Below are positions 33,805 to 46,620 of a stretch of DNA of 64,000 nucleotides, one piece after another. The DNA is from Hevea brasiliensis. Taxonomy: Eukaryota; Streptophyta; Magnoliopsida; Malpighiales; Euphorbiaceae. The DNA is taken from NCBI RefSeq assembly GCF_030052815.1, contig NC_079501.1, forward strand, positions 95,108,017 to 95,172,016, in the 5' to 3' direction. The translations under genes were made by a program, and so were the position numbers. The notes beneath the pieces are model-generated. The model was given only the letters and a program-made list of their open reading frames with translations. It searched no databases and had not been told where the DNA came from. The stretch's first letter is position 1. Every line of letters begins with the position of its first letter.

Positions 33805-35045
33805 ATGGAGAGATACACTTGTTCTTCTTCAAGCCAAATTACACACATTATTATATTAATGTGCGTCTTTGTTGTTATGTCTGAGACCTTGGTGCATGGC
33901 CAAGGCACTCGTGTTGGTTTCTATGCTACTACATGTCCTAGAGCTGAATCCATTGTGAGCTCAACTGTTGCAACACATTTTCGATCTAACACTGCAATTG
34001 CTCCTGCTTTGCTGAGGATGCATTTCCATGATTGCTTTGTTCGAGGTTGCGATGCTTCTGTCCTTATCGATGGTTCCAATACTGAGAAAACTGCCCCACC
34101 AAATCTTGGGTTGAGAGGCTATGAAGTTATTGACGATGCCAAGACTCAGCTTGAAGCTGCATGTCCTGGAATTGTTTCTTGCGCTGATATTCTTGCACTT
34201 GCAGCCCGTGACTCTGTTGTTCTGGTAATCATCACATCTAATTAATCATGATGTTGCAATTCATCAGGACATTCAAACTATAAATGCTTATTTTAGCACA
34301 GTTATAGATCAATGTCTATATATATACATATGCTTATTGCTAAAGGTAGCTTCTTCAAATTTCATGCAGACTGGTGGACGAAGTTGGCTGGTGCCTACCG
34401 GACGTAGAGACGGCCGGGTGTCATTGGCATCCGAAACAACTGATTTGCCTGGCTTCACAGAATCCATTGATTCCCAAAAGCAAAAGTTCTCTGCCAAGGG
34501 TCTTAACACACAAGATCTTGTCGTACTTGTTGGTAAGCTTTAACATTATAATATGTCCTTCCTATATTCTGCTATGGTTATGTACGCGCTTTATTCAGTT
34601 ATATAACACTTGTCTTCTTCTATATACAGGAGGACACACCATAGGAACTACAGCTTGCCAGTTCTTTAGTTACAGATTATACAACTTCAATGGCACCGCA
34701 AGTTCTGATCCTTCCATTAATGCTTCGTTCCTCCCTCAACTACAAGCACTGTGTCCACAGAACGGGGATGGGACAAAGCGAGTTGCTTTTGATACAGGTA
34801 GTGAAAACAGATTTGATGCATCTTTCTTCGACAACCTGAGAGATGGGCGAGGAATACTCGAGTCTGATCAGAAATTGTGGACTGATGCTTCAACGAGAGC
34901 AATTGTTCAACGTTTCCTGGGTATTACTGGTTTAGCTGCATTCAATGTTGAGTTTGGAAGATCCATGGTTAAGATGAGTAACACTGGAGTGAAGACAGGC
35001 ACTGATGGTGAAATTAGGAAAATATGTTCTGCAATAAACTCATGA
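33805..35045 (+). CDS. Class III secretory peroxidase, copy 2 (intact)
   Basis: Three exons, 33805-34224, 34370-34532 and 34630-35045, all with GT-AG introns, encode 332 aa. Features: an N-terminal signal peptide of about 32 residues; distal Arg71/His75 in RMHFHDCF; proximal His197 in GGHTIG; the [12 protein letters not shown] block; [15 protein letters not shown]; and eight cysteines for four disulphides. The family uses H2O2 to oxidise phenolic substrates outside the cell or in the vacuole, and the sequence is of the peroxidase N1/cationic kind. About a dozen residues differ from copy 1, including C6, M19, E27, FRSNTA and DASFFDN. A TATA box and W-box lie upstream. There is no premature stop, and I consider it functional on sequence grounds. 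Confidence 0.93.
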
Positions 35046-35667
35046 GACTGCCAAGAATTTCCCATACGAGAAAGAAAAAACTTATCTAAATCTAGTTTCT
35101 CATAAAATCTAGATATAAATATATGGATTTTATGAATTTTATCTTATATATTGCATATTGAATTAAGATGGACTTGGTAAGTTCCCATATGGTAAGTGTG
35201 AAATAATCTATCTTTTATCTTATGAAAGGATAATGATATGATTTATTATATAGGGATGAATATTGATGTATTTAGTGTAAGCTGATAATGAAATGATATA
35301 ATGTTTTCAAGCTATATAAATATTCTCTTATATGAATTTTCATGCATGAACTTAATTATTATTCAATTATTATAAAATTTCTTTAAAAATAGAAAACTTA
35401 AATTAAAAAATTATTAAATTTAATTAAATCAGATTAAATTGAACCGAAATCAAATCAAAACTAATATCAATCGAAACCGATAGTAAAATTGAAATATCCT
35501 TTAATTCAATCTCGGACCTTAGAAACTTCAGACTAAAACTAATCACGTCTATCTAATCCCAATAATTGTTAAACTAAAAATAAAAAATTTAAATTAAATT
35601 AAGAATATTTTTAACTATATAGTTCATTAATTATTATTTAATCAATCTGATTTTTTATAAATAAAGA

Positions 35668-35745
<78 letters not shown>

Positions 35746-36215
35746 ATCTTAATAAATTTGAGTATTTATTATAATACTTTAATAATTTTATAAAAATTTT
35801 GATACAAATATTTAATATAATATATTTAATATTATAATTATTAAATTGATTTTCGTAGGAAATCCAACTTATATTAGATATGGACCTTAACAAAATCCAA
35901 AAAGCCAAAAATACGAAAAATAAGTTATTATCATTATTTGGTGGAAAAAGGTGAGCATGTCGCCAAAATTTAGAAAAGTTAAGCATACTTTGAGGGTCAA
36001 GTTGAAGAAAGGAACAAGCGTAATGATAAATTATATTAATTAGTTAAGATGCGTTTCATCGATCCTTTCTATGAATTGATTAATGCAAGCATCAAGAGAA
36101 GCTTCTACCCATAATTCATTTGGCTTTTGCTTAATTAATCTTTGAAAATGAATATAGTACATTTTATATATTCAATCATTATAAAATAATGTGTTTATTT
36201 TTTTATTATTTATTT
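35046..36215. other. 3' flank of peroxidase copy 2
   Basis: AT-rich, matching 8151-9306. It contains the 3' UTR, the compound microsatellite and the TATTT target site (36211-36215) at the chromovirus boundary. Confidence 0.7.
35670..35745. repeat. Compound (TA)n(GT)n microsatellite
   Basis: About 28 TA units followed by about 10 GT units. Copy 1 has only the AT tract. Confidence 0.95.
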
Positions 36216-38540
36216 TGTCATGACCCAACCTATGAGCCGGACCGGCACTAGGACCTGGGCCATCCTAAAGCCCCCGAGACCCGTTGTAAGCTTAACTATT
36301 CCTCAACCTAATCCTAAGGCCAATTTGGACCCAATTTCAAGAATTTAACTGGACAGAGTCCGGCCATAAAATGGACCATTCAACGGGGGGTTTTTCACTC
36401 GACCAATTTGTAAACACAATATATAATAAATTGGAGAGTTCAACTTACCCTCCACATACTCATAATATCATAAAGTCTAATGGGAGCTCAGCTCCCTCAT
36501 CTAATCCAGTCATGCATGCAATTAATATTCTTACAAATTCAATATAATATTATATTACGGATCCAAATTAATTAAAATACATAACACATGCGGAGTCTAA
36601 ATTTTAACTCAATTGTATAAAATATATTAGATACTACTAATTGACCTGCGAAGAAGAAGAGCAGGTTAGTCACAATACGTAATCCTCCTATAGCCTGAAA
36701 GAGTAAGATGAACAGGAGTGAGCGTTCGACTCAGAGAGTAAAATACTGATTTTAACCACAATTTCTATAGTTATCTAAAGCTAATGCATCATAAGGAATG
36801 GAATGCAACATCATCATAAATTTCATACAAATCACATCATAACAGTAAAAAGGCAATTTGGAGCACTCACACACCCAATACTATTCAAACAGTACATATA
36901 TAGGAGCTGATCCCCTATAAGGTTCTCTTAATTCAACCTCTGCCAGTGAGTGTCTCTCAAGCTGGACTTTCACTTAATAAACTAAATGCGGGGGCCAGAG
37001 AGTGTCTCTCAAGCCGTGCCTACCTCGAATTATCCATAAAGGACCGAGTCCCAGCGAGTGTCTCTCAAGCCATGTCTACCCGTCCTATCCATATCCGATA
37101 CCACACACCACACGCACGCTAACGCACGCACACTACTCCAAATTACCACAAACACATCCATAGCACTTCATCAATTAAGAATGCAATATAAAATGTGCCT
37201 AGTGTTTAACTACATAGAGACATATGTATAAGTGATGCATGGGCATGCCTGAACATATAATAATATTAAAATTATAATTAAAATTAATATTTTACTCACA
37301 GACTTAAACCAAGGTCACTGCGACGGTTGGGGAGAGGAGGAAGGCTGCCTCGGCTCACCTGACAAATTTTATTACAATTATTTAATATATTTTACTCAAT
37401 ACAAGCTTGGAAAAAGACCAAAGACACCCTAAGTCGTGTCGAAAATCCTGCAGAGTCTCCCCTATACCTAGGACCTACCCAACCTGCAAAAGGGTTCAAA
37501 ATGCACTTCTATATTCATAAGTCATACATCCACAACTCAATCACATCACATGGCCCCTCTTGGGCCCACCCAGACAGTCAACAACCACAATTTGAAAAAT
37601 TACAATTTAGTCCCTATAATTACCCCTTTTGCAAAAACTACCCATTTGAGCTCCAAAAATTCTAAAATTTTACCCCGCAGTCCTTAGTAATATTATAGAG
37701 CTAACGCAAAAGTAACTATATTTTTCTAACATATCATGAATATTTTATAGATTTTTAATCGAAATCAGGCACTAGATAATTAAGGAAAATGAGGGTTCGG
37801 GTTTACCTATGCCAATTCCGACTCTAGAGACGCGCTCGAGACGTCTGAAAATGGTGGGGTAGCCTATACTTTCAGCTCAATTTTGAAGCTTTCTCGGTAG
37901 TCTGTCTGCCCGGCTCGAAATTGCAAACCCGAGCAACCGTCAAATTTCTGCGAATTGAATGTACCTACATGAAGCCCACAACACGAGGGTTAATATATTA
38001 TTTTTACGAAATTTTCTAAACTCATTTAATGCTCGAAAAAATACTGTGAAGTCTCGCGAGACCCACCAAAAAACGGTGTCAAAAAAATTTGAAATGGGTA
38101 TTGCCGCGATGCTCTCGACGAGTGGAGCACTCCGGTACTCTCAGATTTTTGGTGGAGTTTACGGTTTTCGAGAAATCTAGCCCGAAAGTCATAATAAGCT
38201 AAAACTTCCCGGGCAAAAATTGGACAAAATGCTCGATGGAGTTTTGTGTTCTTAGTGTCTATGGAAAGCTCTCGAGGTGTAGATATGTTTTGGGATAAGA
38301 CTCAGTCCAATTGGTAGTCAGATAGGTCGGATTTTGGCCGGGAAGGTGAAAAGTTGCGCGGCACGTAGGGAGAGCTTTTGGGCCTTTTTTCGGCGGCCTG
38401 GAGCATCGACTAGCGGCGGGGAGGGATACTAGAGGTGCACTGGCGTGCTGGGGAGGCAGTGAGGCAGCGAGAGGAGGAGAGAGGAGAGAGAAAATGAGAG
38501 AGAGAGGGAGAGCAACGGTGGCACGAGGAAGAGGAAGAAG
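36216..38540 (-). mobile_element. Truncated 3' LTR of chromovirus 2
   Basis: Starts TGTCATGACCC at exactly the insertion point used in copy 1 and follows the LTR for about 2.32 kb. It stops in the GA-rich stretch (GAGGAAGAGGAAGAAG), short of the TGTAACA end. It is joined directly to plus-strand integrase sequence. Confidence 0.88.
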
Positions 38541-39919
38541 ATCATAGAAAGAGTACAACAGGGTGAAGGTAGTGAGTTTGGATTTGCCAATGATGGCGCC
38601 CTTATGCAAGGTTCCAGGATATGTGTGCCCGATATAGACAATCTTAGAAATGAAATCATACGAGAGGCACACTATACACTGTATAATGTCCACCCAAGCT
38701 CCACCAAGATGTACCATGATGTGAAAGATAGCTATTGGTGGAATGGCATAAAGAGAGATATAGTAGACTTTGTGTCCAAGTGCTTGACTTGTCAGAAGGT
38801 GAAGTTTGAATACCAGAGGCTATCAGGGAAGCTGCAAGAGCTCCCTATCCCAGAATAGAAGTGGAAAATGATTACTATAGATTTTGTGACTGGGTTGCCT
38901 CATACCACACGGGGATATGATTCGATATGGGAAATTGTAGACCATCTGATTAAATCAGCTCATTTCTTGCCTGTGAAGACCACATATTCTGTTGCACAGT
39001 ACTCCCGACTCTATATTTGAGAAATAGTCAGATTGCATAGAGTTTCTGCTTCCATAATATCTGACAGAGGGCCCCAGTTCACTTCTTGATTTTGGAGAAA
39101 GTTACAGGAGGCACTTGGCACACAGTTGAACTTTAGTATAGCTTTCCATCCTCAGACAGATGGGCAGTCCGAAAGGACAATCCAAACACTGGAAGACATG
39201 CTTCGCATGTGTGTTTTGGATTTTGGAGGTCAATGGGATGATCAGCTACCCTTGGTGGAGTTTGCCTACAACAACAATTATCATTCCAGCATAGGGATGG
39301 CACCCTATGAGGCATTATATGGCAAAAAGCGTAGGTCTCTTATATGTTGGATGAAATGGGAGAAGCGAAGGTGCATGATGTAGACCTAGTGCAGTACACT
39401 TCAGAGATAGTTTCTTTAATTAGGGAACGATTGAAAATAGCTTTCAGTAGGTAGAAGAGTTATGCAGACCCTAGACGGAGGGATGTAGAGTTTGCAGTGG
39501 GCGATTATGTATTTCTGAAGGTTTCTCCGATGAAGGGAGTCATGAGATTTGGAAAGAAGGGCAAGTTGGCACCTCGATATATTGGACCTTTTGAGGTTAC
39601 TGGTAGAGTTGGAGCAGTTGCCTATCGGTTGGAGTTACCATCCAACCTTTCTCATGTACATCCTGTGTTCCACATCTCCATGCTCAGGAAATACATACCT
39701 GATTCTTCTCATGTGCTACAATCGAATGTAGTAGAGCTGAAAGAAGACCTAATGTTCGAGGAGCAACCTGTAGCCATAGTGGACTATCAAGTGAGGTAGC
39801 TAAGATCAAAACAGATCCCTATGGTTAAAGTTTTGTGGAGGAGCCAGTCAGTGGAAGAGTGCACCTGGGAGTCAGAGCGGGACATGCGTAGCAAGTACCC
39901 TTATCTATTCAATGTGTAA
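38541..39919 (+). pseudogene. Integrase-chromodomain fragment of a plus-strand chromovirus
   Basis: Integrase zinc finger at 38604-38858 (SKCLTCQKVKFEYQRLSGKL), core at about 38870-39400 ([31 protein letters not shown]), and C-terminal and chromodomain region at 39497-39919, ending at a TAA. In-frame stops near 38857, 39018, 39089 and 39797 and a frameshift near 39380 break it. The protein parts upstream of the zinc finger (gag, PR, RT) and the 5' LTR are absent. Confidence 0.82.
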
Positions 39920-39968
39920 TTCTGTACTTTATTATGCCTTGTGTAAAATTTGAGGATGAATTTTCTGT

Positions 39969-39981
39969 AAGGGGGGAAGAA
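39969..39981 (+). other. Polypurine tract of the plus-strand chromovirus
   Basis: AAGGGGGGAAGAA directly precedes the LTR start at 39982. Confidence 0.85.
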
Positions 39982-42639
39982 TGTAACACCCCAAATTTTT
40001 AAATCTATTATTTTGTGGGTAAATATTAATATATTTTTTTATTTAAATTTTTGGGAAATTATTTGAAATTTTTTGGATTTTAGAAATCGGATTCGATTTT
40101 TCGAAAATATAAAACTTTGATGATTTTTAAAAATTAATTTAAAGTCCACGTGGCAAAACTAAAAATATATTTGGACTCTACGAATTTTTTTGAGTTTTCT
40201 AGAATTTTTTCAGAATTTTTGGGCATCGTTTTCGATCCCAAGGCAGAGTAAAAAATTCAAAATTTTGTATCCTGAAAAGGACCGGCCGAATCAAACCAGA
40301 CCGGATCGGACCAGTCGAATCAGATCGGCCTTCTTCTTCTTTTTTCTTCTCCCCGCGTGTTCCCGTCGCTCTTCCTTTCTCTCCAGTTTTCTCTCTCCTC
40401 CCTCCTCCCCACGCCGCGCCGCTGTCACCTCAGCCTCCCCACCTCGCTAGCGCACCACCCTAGCCCTTCCCCACTGCCGGCTGGTGCTCCAAGCTGCCGA
40501 AAATGACGTGCAAAATCCTCCCCTGTGCGAGCGCGATGCTTCACCTTCCCGACCAAAATCCGGCCGATCCGGCCACCGATCAGATCGGGTCTTGTGTCAA
40601 AACACATCTACACCTCGAGAGCTTTCCATAGACACTAAGAACACCAAAATCCATCAAGCGGTTTGCCCAATTTTTGTTTGGGAATTTGTAGCCCATTTCG
40701 ACTTTTGGGCTAGATTTCTCACAAACCGTGAACCCCACAAGAAAACCGAGAGTACCGGAGCGCTCCACTCGTCAAGAGCTTCGTGACATTATAAATTTCA
40801 AAATTTTTCGACACCGTTTTTCAGTGGGTCCCACGAAACTTCGTAGTATTTTTTTGAGCACTAAATGAGCTTAGAAAATTTCATAAAAATTATATACTAA
40901 CCCCCGTGTTGTGGTCTTCGTGTAGGTACATTCAATTCGCGAAAATTCAACGATTGCCCAGGTCTGTAAATTTCGGGCCAAACAGATAGGCTACCAAAAA
41001 AGTCTCGGAATAGGGTCGAGATTTTGGCTACCCCACCGTTGACAGACGTCTCGAGCGTGTTCCCAAGGTCGAAATCGGCATAGGTAAACCCAAACCTTTT
41101 TCTTAATTGTCTAGTGCTTGAATTGGATTAAAAATCCATAAAATATTCATGGTAGCTCAGAAAATTATGATTCCTTTTGCATTAGCTTAGTAATGTTGCT
41201 AAGGACCGCAAAGCAAAGTTTTAGAATTTTTAGAGCTCATTTGGGTAGTTTTTGCAAAAGGGTCAATTATAAGGACTAAACTGTAATTTTATATATTGTG
41301 ATTGATGACTATTTGGATGGGCCCAGGAGGGGCTGTGTGATATGATTGAGTTGTGGGTATATGGTTTGTGGATATAGAAGTGCGTTTTAAGCCCTTTTGC
41401 AGGTTGGGTAAGTCCTAGGTATAGGGGAGACTCTGCCGGATTTTCGACACGATTTAGGACATCTTTGGTCTTTTCTTAGTTTGTATTGAGTCAAATATAC
41501 TAAATAGTTGTAATAAAATTGTCAGGTGAGCCGGGGCAGCCTTTCTCCTCCACCCAGCCGCCACAGTGACTTCGGTTGAGTCTGTGAGTAAAATATTAAT
41601 TTTAATTATAATTTCGATATTATTAAATGTTCAAGCATGCCCATGCATCACTTATAAATATGTATCTATGTAGTTAAACTCTAGGCACATTTTATGTTAC
41701 ATTCACAACTGTTAAAGTGCCATGGATGTTGTTTGTGGTAATTTGGAGCAGTGCGCGTGTGTTGGCGTGCGTGTGGTATGGTGTTGGATATGGATAGGAC
41801 GGGTAGACACGGCTTGAGATCTTCGCTGAGACCCAGTCCTTCGGGGTAGACACGGCTTGAGATCTTTGCTGGGACCCCGTATTTGGTTTATTAAGCGAAA
41901 GTCCGACTTGAGATCTTTGCTGGCAGAGGTTGGATTAAGAGGGCTGTATAGGGGATCAGCTCCCGTATATGTATTATTTGACATTATCGGGTGTGTGAGT
42001 GCTCCAAATTACCTTTTTGATGTGATTTGTATGAAACTTATGATGATGTTGCATTTCACTCTATAGGGTGCATTAGCTTTAGATAGCTATAAAGATTATG
42101 ATTAAAATTGATATTTTACTCTGTGAGTCAAACGCTCACTCCTATTCATTATTTTTCCAGGCTACAGGAGGATTATTGTTGTGATTAACCTACTTTTCTT
42201 TTTCATAGGTCGTCTATTAATGTCTATAATGTTTGTGTAAGTCTGTTAACTCCTAGAATTTTTGCATGTTTTAGAAATATTTATTTGATTGGGTCTGTAA
42301 TATAATTGTCTTGTTAGACCTGTAAATTTATTAAATGCATGTATGGTTGGATTGGATGAGGGAGCTAAGCTCCCATTTATTTTTATGACATTTGATTATG
42401 TGGAGGGTGAGCTGAGCTCCCTAGTTTATTATATATTGTGTTTATAGGTCGGGCGAGTAAAAAACTACCCGTTAAATGGTCCATTTTATGGCTAGACTCT
42501 GTCTGGTTGAATTCTTGAAATTGGGCCCAAATGGGCCTTAGAGTTGGATTGAGGAATAGTTAGGCTTACTACGGGCCTCGGGGGCTTTAGGCTGGCCCAA
42601 GTCCTAGTGCCGGTCCGGCCCATAGGTTGGGTCATGACA
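39982..42639 (+). mobile_element. 3' LTR of the nested plus-strand chromovirus
   Basis: TGTAACACCCC...GGGTCATGACA, 2,658 bp. The bases that follow (AACAT at 42640) lie inside the integrase of the minus-strand chromovirus 2, so this element was inserted into that one. With 36216-38540 it forms a long inverted repeat. Confidence 0.88.
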
Positions 42640-45600
42640 AACATGAGAAAGGCTAGGTGGTAACTCCAACCAATAAGCAATTGCTCCAACTCTATCAGTA
42701 ACCTCATAAGGTCCAATATACCGAGGTGCCAACTTGCCCTTCTTTCCAAATCTCATGACTCCCTTCAATGGAGAAACCTTCAGGAATACATAATCGCCTA
42801 CTGCAAACTCTACATCCCTCCATCTGGGATCTGCATAACTCTTATGTCTGTTGAAAGCTGTTTTCAATTGTTCCCTGATTAAAGGAACCATCTCTAAAAT
42901 GTACTGCACTAGGTCTACATCATGCACCTTCGCTTCTCTCATTTCCATCCAACACAGAGGAGACCTACATTTTCTGTCATATAGCACCTCATAGGGTGCC
43001 ATCTTGATGCTGGAATGATAACTGTTGTTGTAGGCAAACTCTACTAATGGTAGCTGATCATCCCATTGACCTCTAAAATCCAAAACACACATGCGAAGCA
43101 TGTCTTCCAGTGTTTGAATTGCCCTTTCGAACTGCCCGTCAGTCTGAGGGTGGAACGCGGTACTAAAGTTTAACTGCGTGCTAAGTGCCTCTTGCAGCTT
43201 TCTCCAAAACCTAGAAGTGAACTGGGGCCCTCTGTCAGATATTATGGAAGTAGGAACTCCATGCAATCTGACTATTTCTCGAACATAGAGCCTAGCATAT
43301 TGTGCAATAGAATAGGTGGTTCTCACAGGCAAGAAATGAGCTGATTTAGTTAGACGATCTACAATTACCCATATCGAATCATATCCCCATGTGGTATGAG
43401 GTAACCCAGTTACAAAATCCATAATGATCATTTCCCACTTCCATTCTGGGATAGGGAGCTCTTGCAGCTTCCCTGACAGCCTCTGGTGTTCAAACTTCAC
43501 CTTCTGACAAGTCAAGCACTTGGATACAAAGTCTGTTAGGTCTCCCTTCATGCCATTTTAGCAGTAGCTATCTTTCACATCATGGTACATCTTGGTGGAG
43601 CCTGGGTGGACATTGTACAGTGTATAGTGTGCCTCTCACATGATTTCATTCCTGAGATTGTCCACGTCGGGCACACATATTGTGGAACCTTGAATAAGAG
43701 CGCCATCATTGGCAAATCCAAACTCATCACCTTCACCCAGATGTACTATTTCTATAATCTTCATCAATTGTGGGTCTCTGTGCTAGAAAACTCTAATTCT
43801 GTCTCGCAGGTCTGGTCTCACTGAAAAATGGGCCAATAATGCCCCCTCGTCTGAAATATCTAAGATCAGACCTTGATCCATCAACTAACGGCCTCTTCTC
43901 CGCTGATATGTGCGCTAAGCTACCAGAAGATTTTCTACTCAAAGCATCTGCTACTACATTGGCCTTCCCAGGGTGGTGCTGGATAGTACACTCATAGTCC
44001 TTCAGAAGCTCCATCCATCTCCTCTGCTTCAGGTTTAAATCCCTCTGTTAGAATATGCACTTCAAACTCTTGTGGTTGGTGTATATCTCGCAAACTTCAC
44101 CATACAGGTAGTGTCTCCAGATCTTTAGTGCAAAAACTACAGCCGCCATTTTCAAATCACCATACAGGTAGGGTAGTTCTACTCATGCCTTTTTAGTTGC
44201 CTTGAAGCATAAGCCACTACTTTCCTATGCTGCATCAAAACACATCCCAAACCAACTCTAGAGGCATCACAGCACATGGCATATCCTTCACCACTCATCG
44301 GTAATGTCAACACAGGGGTTGTAGTTAGACATTCCTTAAGCTTCTGGAAGCTCTCCTCACAATCATCTGTTCAAATGAACAGAACATTCTTCCGAGTTAA
44401 CTTAGTTAGGGGAGCTGCTATCCTGGAGAAATTCTGCACAAAATGCCTATAGTAGCCAGCTAGGCTCAGAAAACTCCACACCTCAATGACTGTTATAGGC
44501 CTAAGCCAATCAGTTACCGCCTCAATTTTCTTAGGATCCACTTGAATGCCTTCATTAGAAATCACGTGTCCTAAGAATGAGATGCTTTCTAGCCAAAATT
44601 CATACTTTGAAAATTTAGCATATAGCTGGTGCTCCCTCAAAGTCTGCAACACCATCCTCAAATGCCACACATGTTCTTCCTCGGTCTGAGAGTATACCAA
44701 AACGTTATCTATAAATACAATGACAAAACGGTCTAGAAATGGCCTACACACCATGTTCATCAAGTCCATGAAGGCTGCTGGTGCATTAGTGAGTCTAAAA
44801 GACATCACCAAAAACTCATAATGACCATATCTTGTCCTGAATACTGTCTTGGACACATCCTCATTCCTGATTCTCAACTGATGGTAGCCTGATCGTAGAT
44901 CAATTTTGGAAAAGAATCTAGCCCGTTGGAGCTGATCAAACAGATCATCGATCCGAGGAAGTGGATACTTGTTCTTCACAGTCACCTTATTCAGCTGTCT
45001 ATAATCAATACACAACCTTAAGAACCCATCTTTCTTTGTCATAAATAGAATAGGAGTGCCCCAGGGTGAAGTGCTCAGACGTATGAAACCCTTGTCCAAA
45101 AGCTCCTATAGGTACTCCTTTAGCTCTTTCAATTTTGCTAGTGCCATCCTGTAAGGCGGCATTGATATGGGGTTTGTACGCGGCATAACGTTAATACAGA
45201 ACTCTATTTCCCTTCCTGGTGGTAACCCTGAAAGCTCCTCAGGGAAGACATCCATAAATACTCTGACAACAGGAACATTCTCAATGTTAACACCTTCTAC
45301 AGATGTATCTCTCACCAATGCCAAATACCCTTGGCACCCACACCTCAACATTTTTCTAGCACTAATTACTGACACCAAGTTATATGGAGCCATGCTCCTG
45401 TCACCATCAAAGCTAAACTCTTCCACACCAGGTATATGAAAGTAGACCCTTTTGTTCCTGCAGTCTAAAGCGGCATAATGAGTTACCAGCCAATCCATTC
45501 CCAAAATTACATTGAAATCCATTACTGGTAGAGGAACCAAGTCTGCGGTGAGGACCCTTCCATCCACTATCACTAGGCTACCCGAAAAAACCATATCCAC

Positions 45601-46328
45601 ATTTATGTTGTCACTAAGAGGGGTAGCTACAGATAAGGGGCATTCTAAAGTTGTAGGGTTCCTACCCAATCTCATGGCAAAATTAGGGGAGACAAATGAG
45701 TGCGTAGCACCTGGATCTATCAAAACACGAGCCTCATAGGAATAGACTAGAAGAATACCTGCCACAACTGCATTGGAAGCCTGAGCATCCTAGTGGGTCA
45801 AAGTGAAAATCTGAGCCTGACCCCTATCTTACATTGCAGATCCCTGAAGTTGACTTCTACCTCCTGACCTGCCTCCAAATCCACGTCTTCCTTATCTTCG
45901 GCCCTGTTGGCCACTAAACTAACTGCCTGCCATGCTGAAAGCACCAGGATACAATTGACGAGGAACATTCGCAATAGAACCCTATGACCCCATCTGTGGC
46001 TCGCTGAACACGGGACATTCTCTAGCAAAGTGACCCTACTGGCCACATCAGAAACATACTCCTGAACCCATCATACAAGGTCCTGAATGTCCTCTTCTAC
46101 ACTGCATGCAAGGTGCCAAGGAAGATCCTGAACCAGACCCAGAACTGCTGTAACCCGAACTGTAACCACTGTTGGATCCATACCCTGGTTTGAATCCTTG
46201 AGATCTGTGTTTAAAACCACCCTTCTTGTTGTTTATACTCCTTCCTCTGTAATGACTTTGGCCTCCACTATCCATGGTACCCATATAGGGAACACCTGAA
46301 GAACCCTCTGCTCTATTCTACTTTGGCC
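42640..46328 (-). pseudogene. Chromovirus 2 gag-pol remnant, truncated at both ends
   Basis: Minus strand, in element order: gag zinc-knuckle region (46048-46284, with stops inside the CCHC), protease (45106-45765; DPGATHSFVS instead of D-S/T-G), reverse transcriptase (44371-45099; active site FIDN instead of FIDD), RNase H tail (43793-44014) and integrase (42640-43551; VDRLTKS, ISDRGPQF and the DDE glutamate all present). It ends abruptly after LSLSHV at 42640, where the plus-strand element sits. At about 46326 its gag is joined to Athila-type sequence. Confidence 0.85.
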
Positions 46329-46620
46329 TCCAATTCTAATTCTTTCATCAGCCATGTCTGCTTCAATTTTAGTTTCTCTCAAAGCTTCTTTCCTTTTTCT
46401 GGTTTCTTTCTTGTTGGCTTTACAAAATTTCTAAATTTCAGGATTAAACAATAAGGATGTGTCACTTGTGCTTCTAGCTCTTCTCATAAAATATTAAAAG
46501 TACCTGAAAAAGAACAACAAACACAAAATGCAAAGATAACAAAGATAAAACTATAAACAACTAAAATAATCAAGAATTCAATTTTAAACAAATAACTCCC
46601 TGGCAACGGCGCCAAAAACT
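46329..46620 (-). mobile_element. 5' stub of a second Athila-type element (gag start and leader)
   Basis: Closely matches 59207-59499: gag N-terminus (minus strand, from ADERIRI back to MRRARSTSDTS), leader and primer site, leading into the LTR at 46621. The rest of this element is missing, replaced by chromovirus 2. It therefore shares the LTR 46621-48244 with the complete Athila element to its right. Confidence 0.85.
46597..46614 (-). other. Primer-binding site, tRNA-Asp type (left copy)
   Basis: The minus strand reads TGGCGCCGTTGCCAGGGA, one base from the tRNA-Asp complement seen at 59476. It is 6 nt from the LTR. Confidence 0.85.

Larger units (their letters stand above)
31939..38540. 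repeat. Duplicated segment, copy 2
   Basis: Matches 4638-11640 in the same orientation, about 27.3 kb away. It ends at 38540, where chromovirus LTR sequence is joined to integrase sequence of the opposite orientation. Compared with copy 1 it lacks about 340 bp and about 105 bp of upstream DNA. Confidence 0.85.

Noticed and set aside
34374..35045. A 223-codon open frame running through exons 2-3 of peroxidase copy 2
   Set aside because: Its first part is in the wrong frame and it reads through intron 2; the spliced gene explains the region.
35642..35986. 114-codon ORF with Ile-Tyr and Thr-His runs
   Set aside because: Translation of the (TA)n(GT)n microsatellite.
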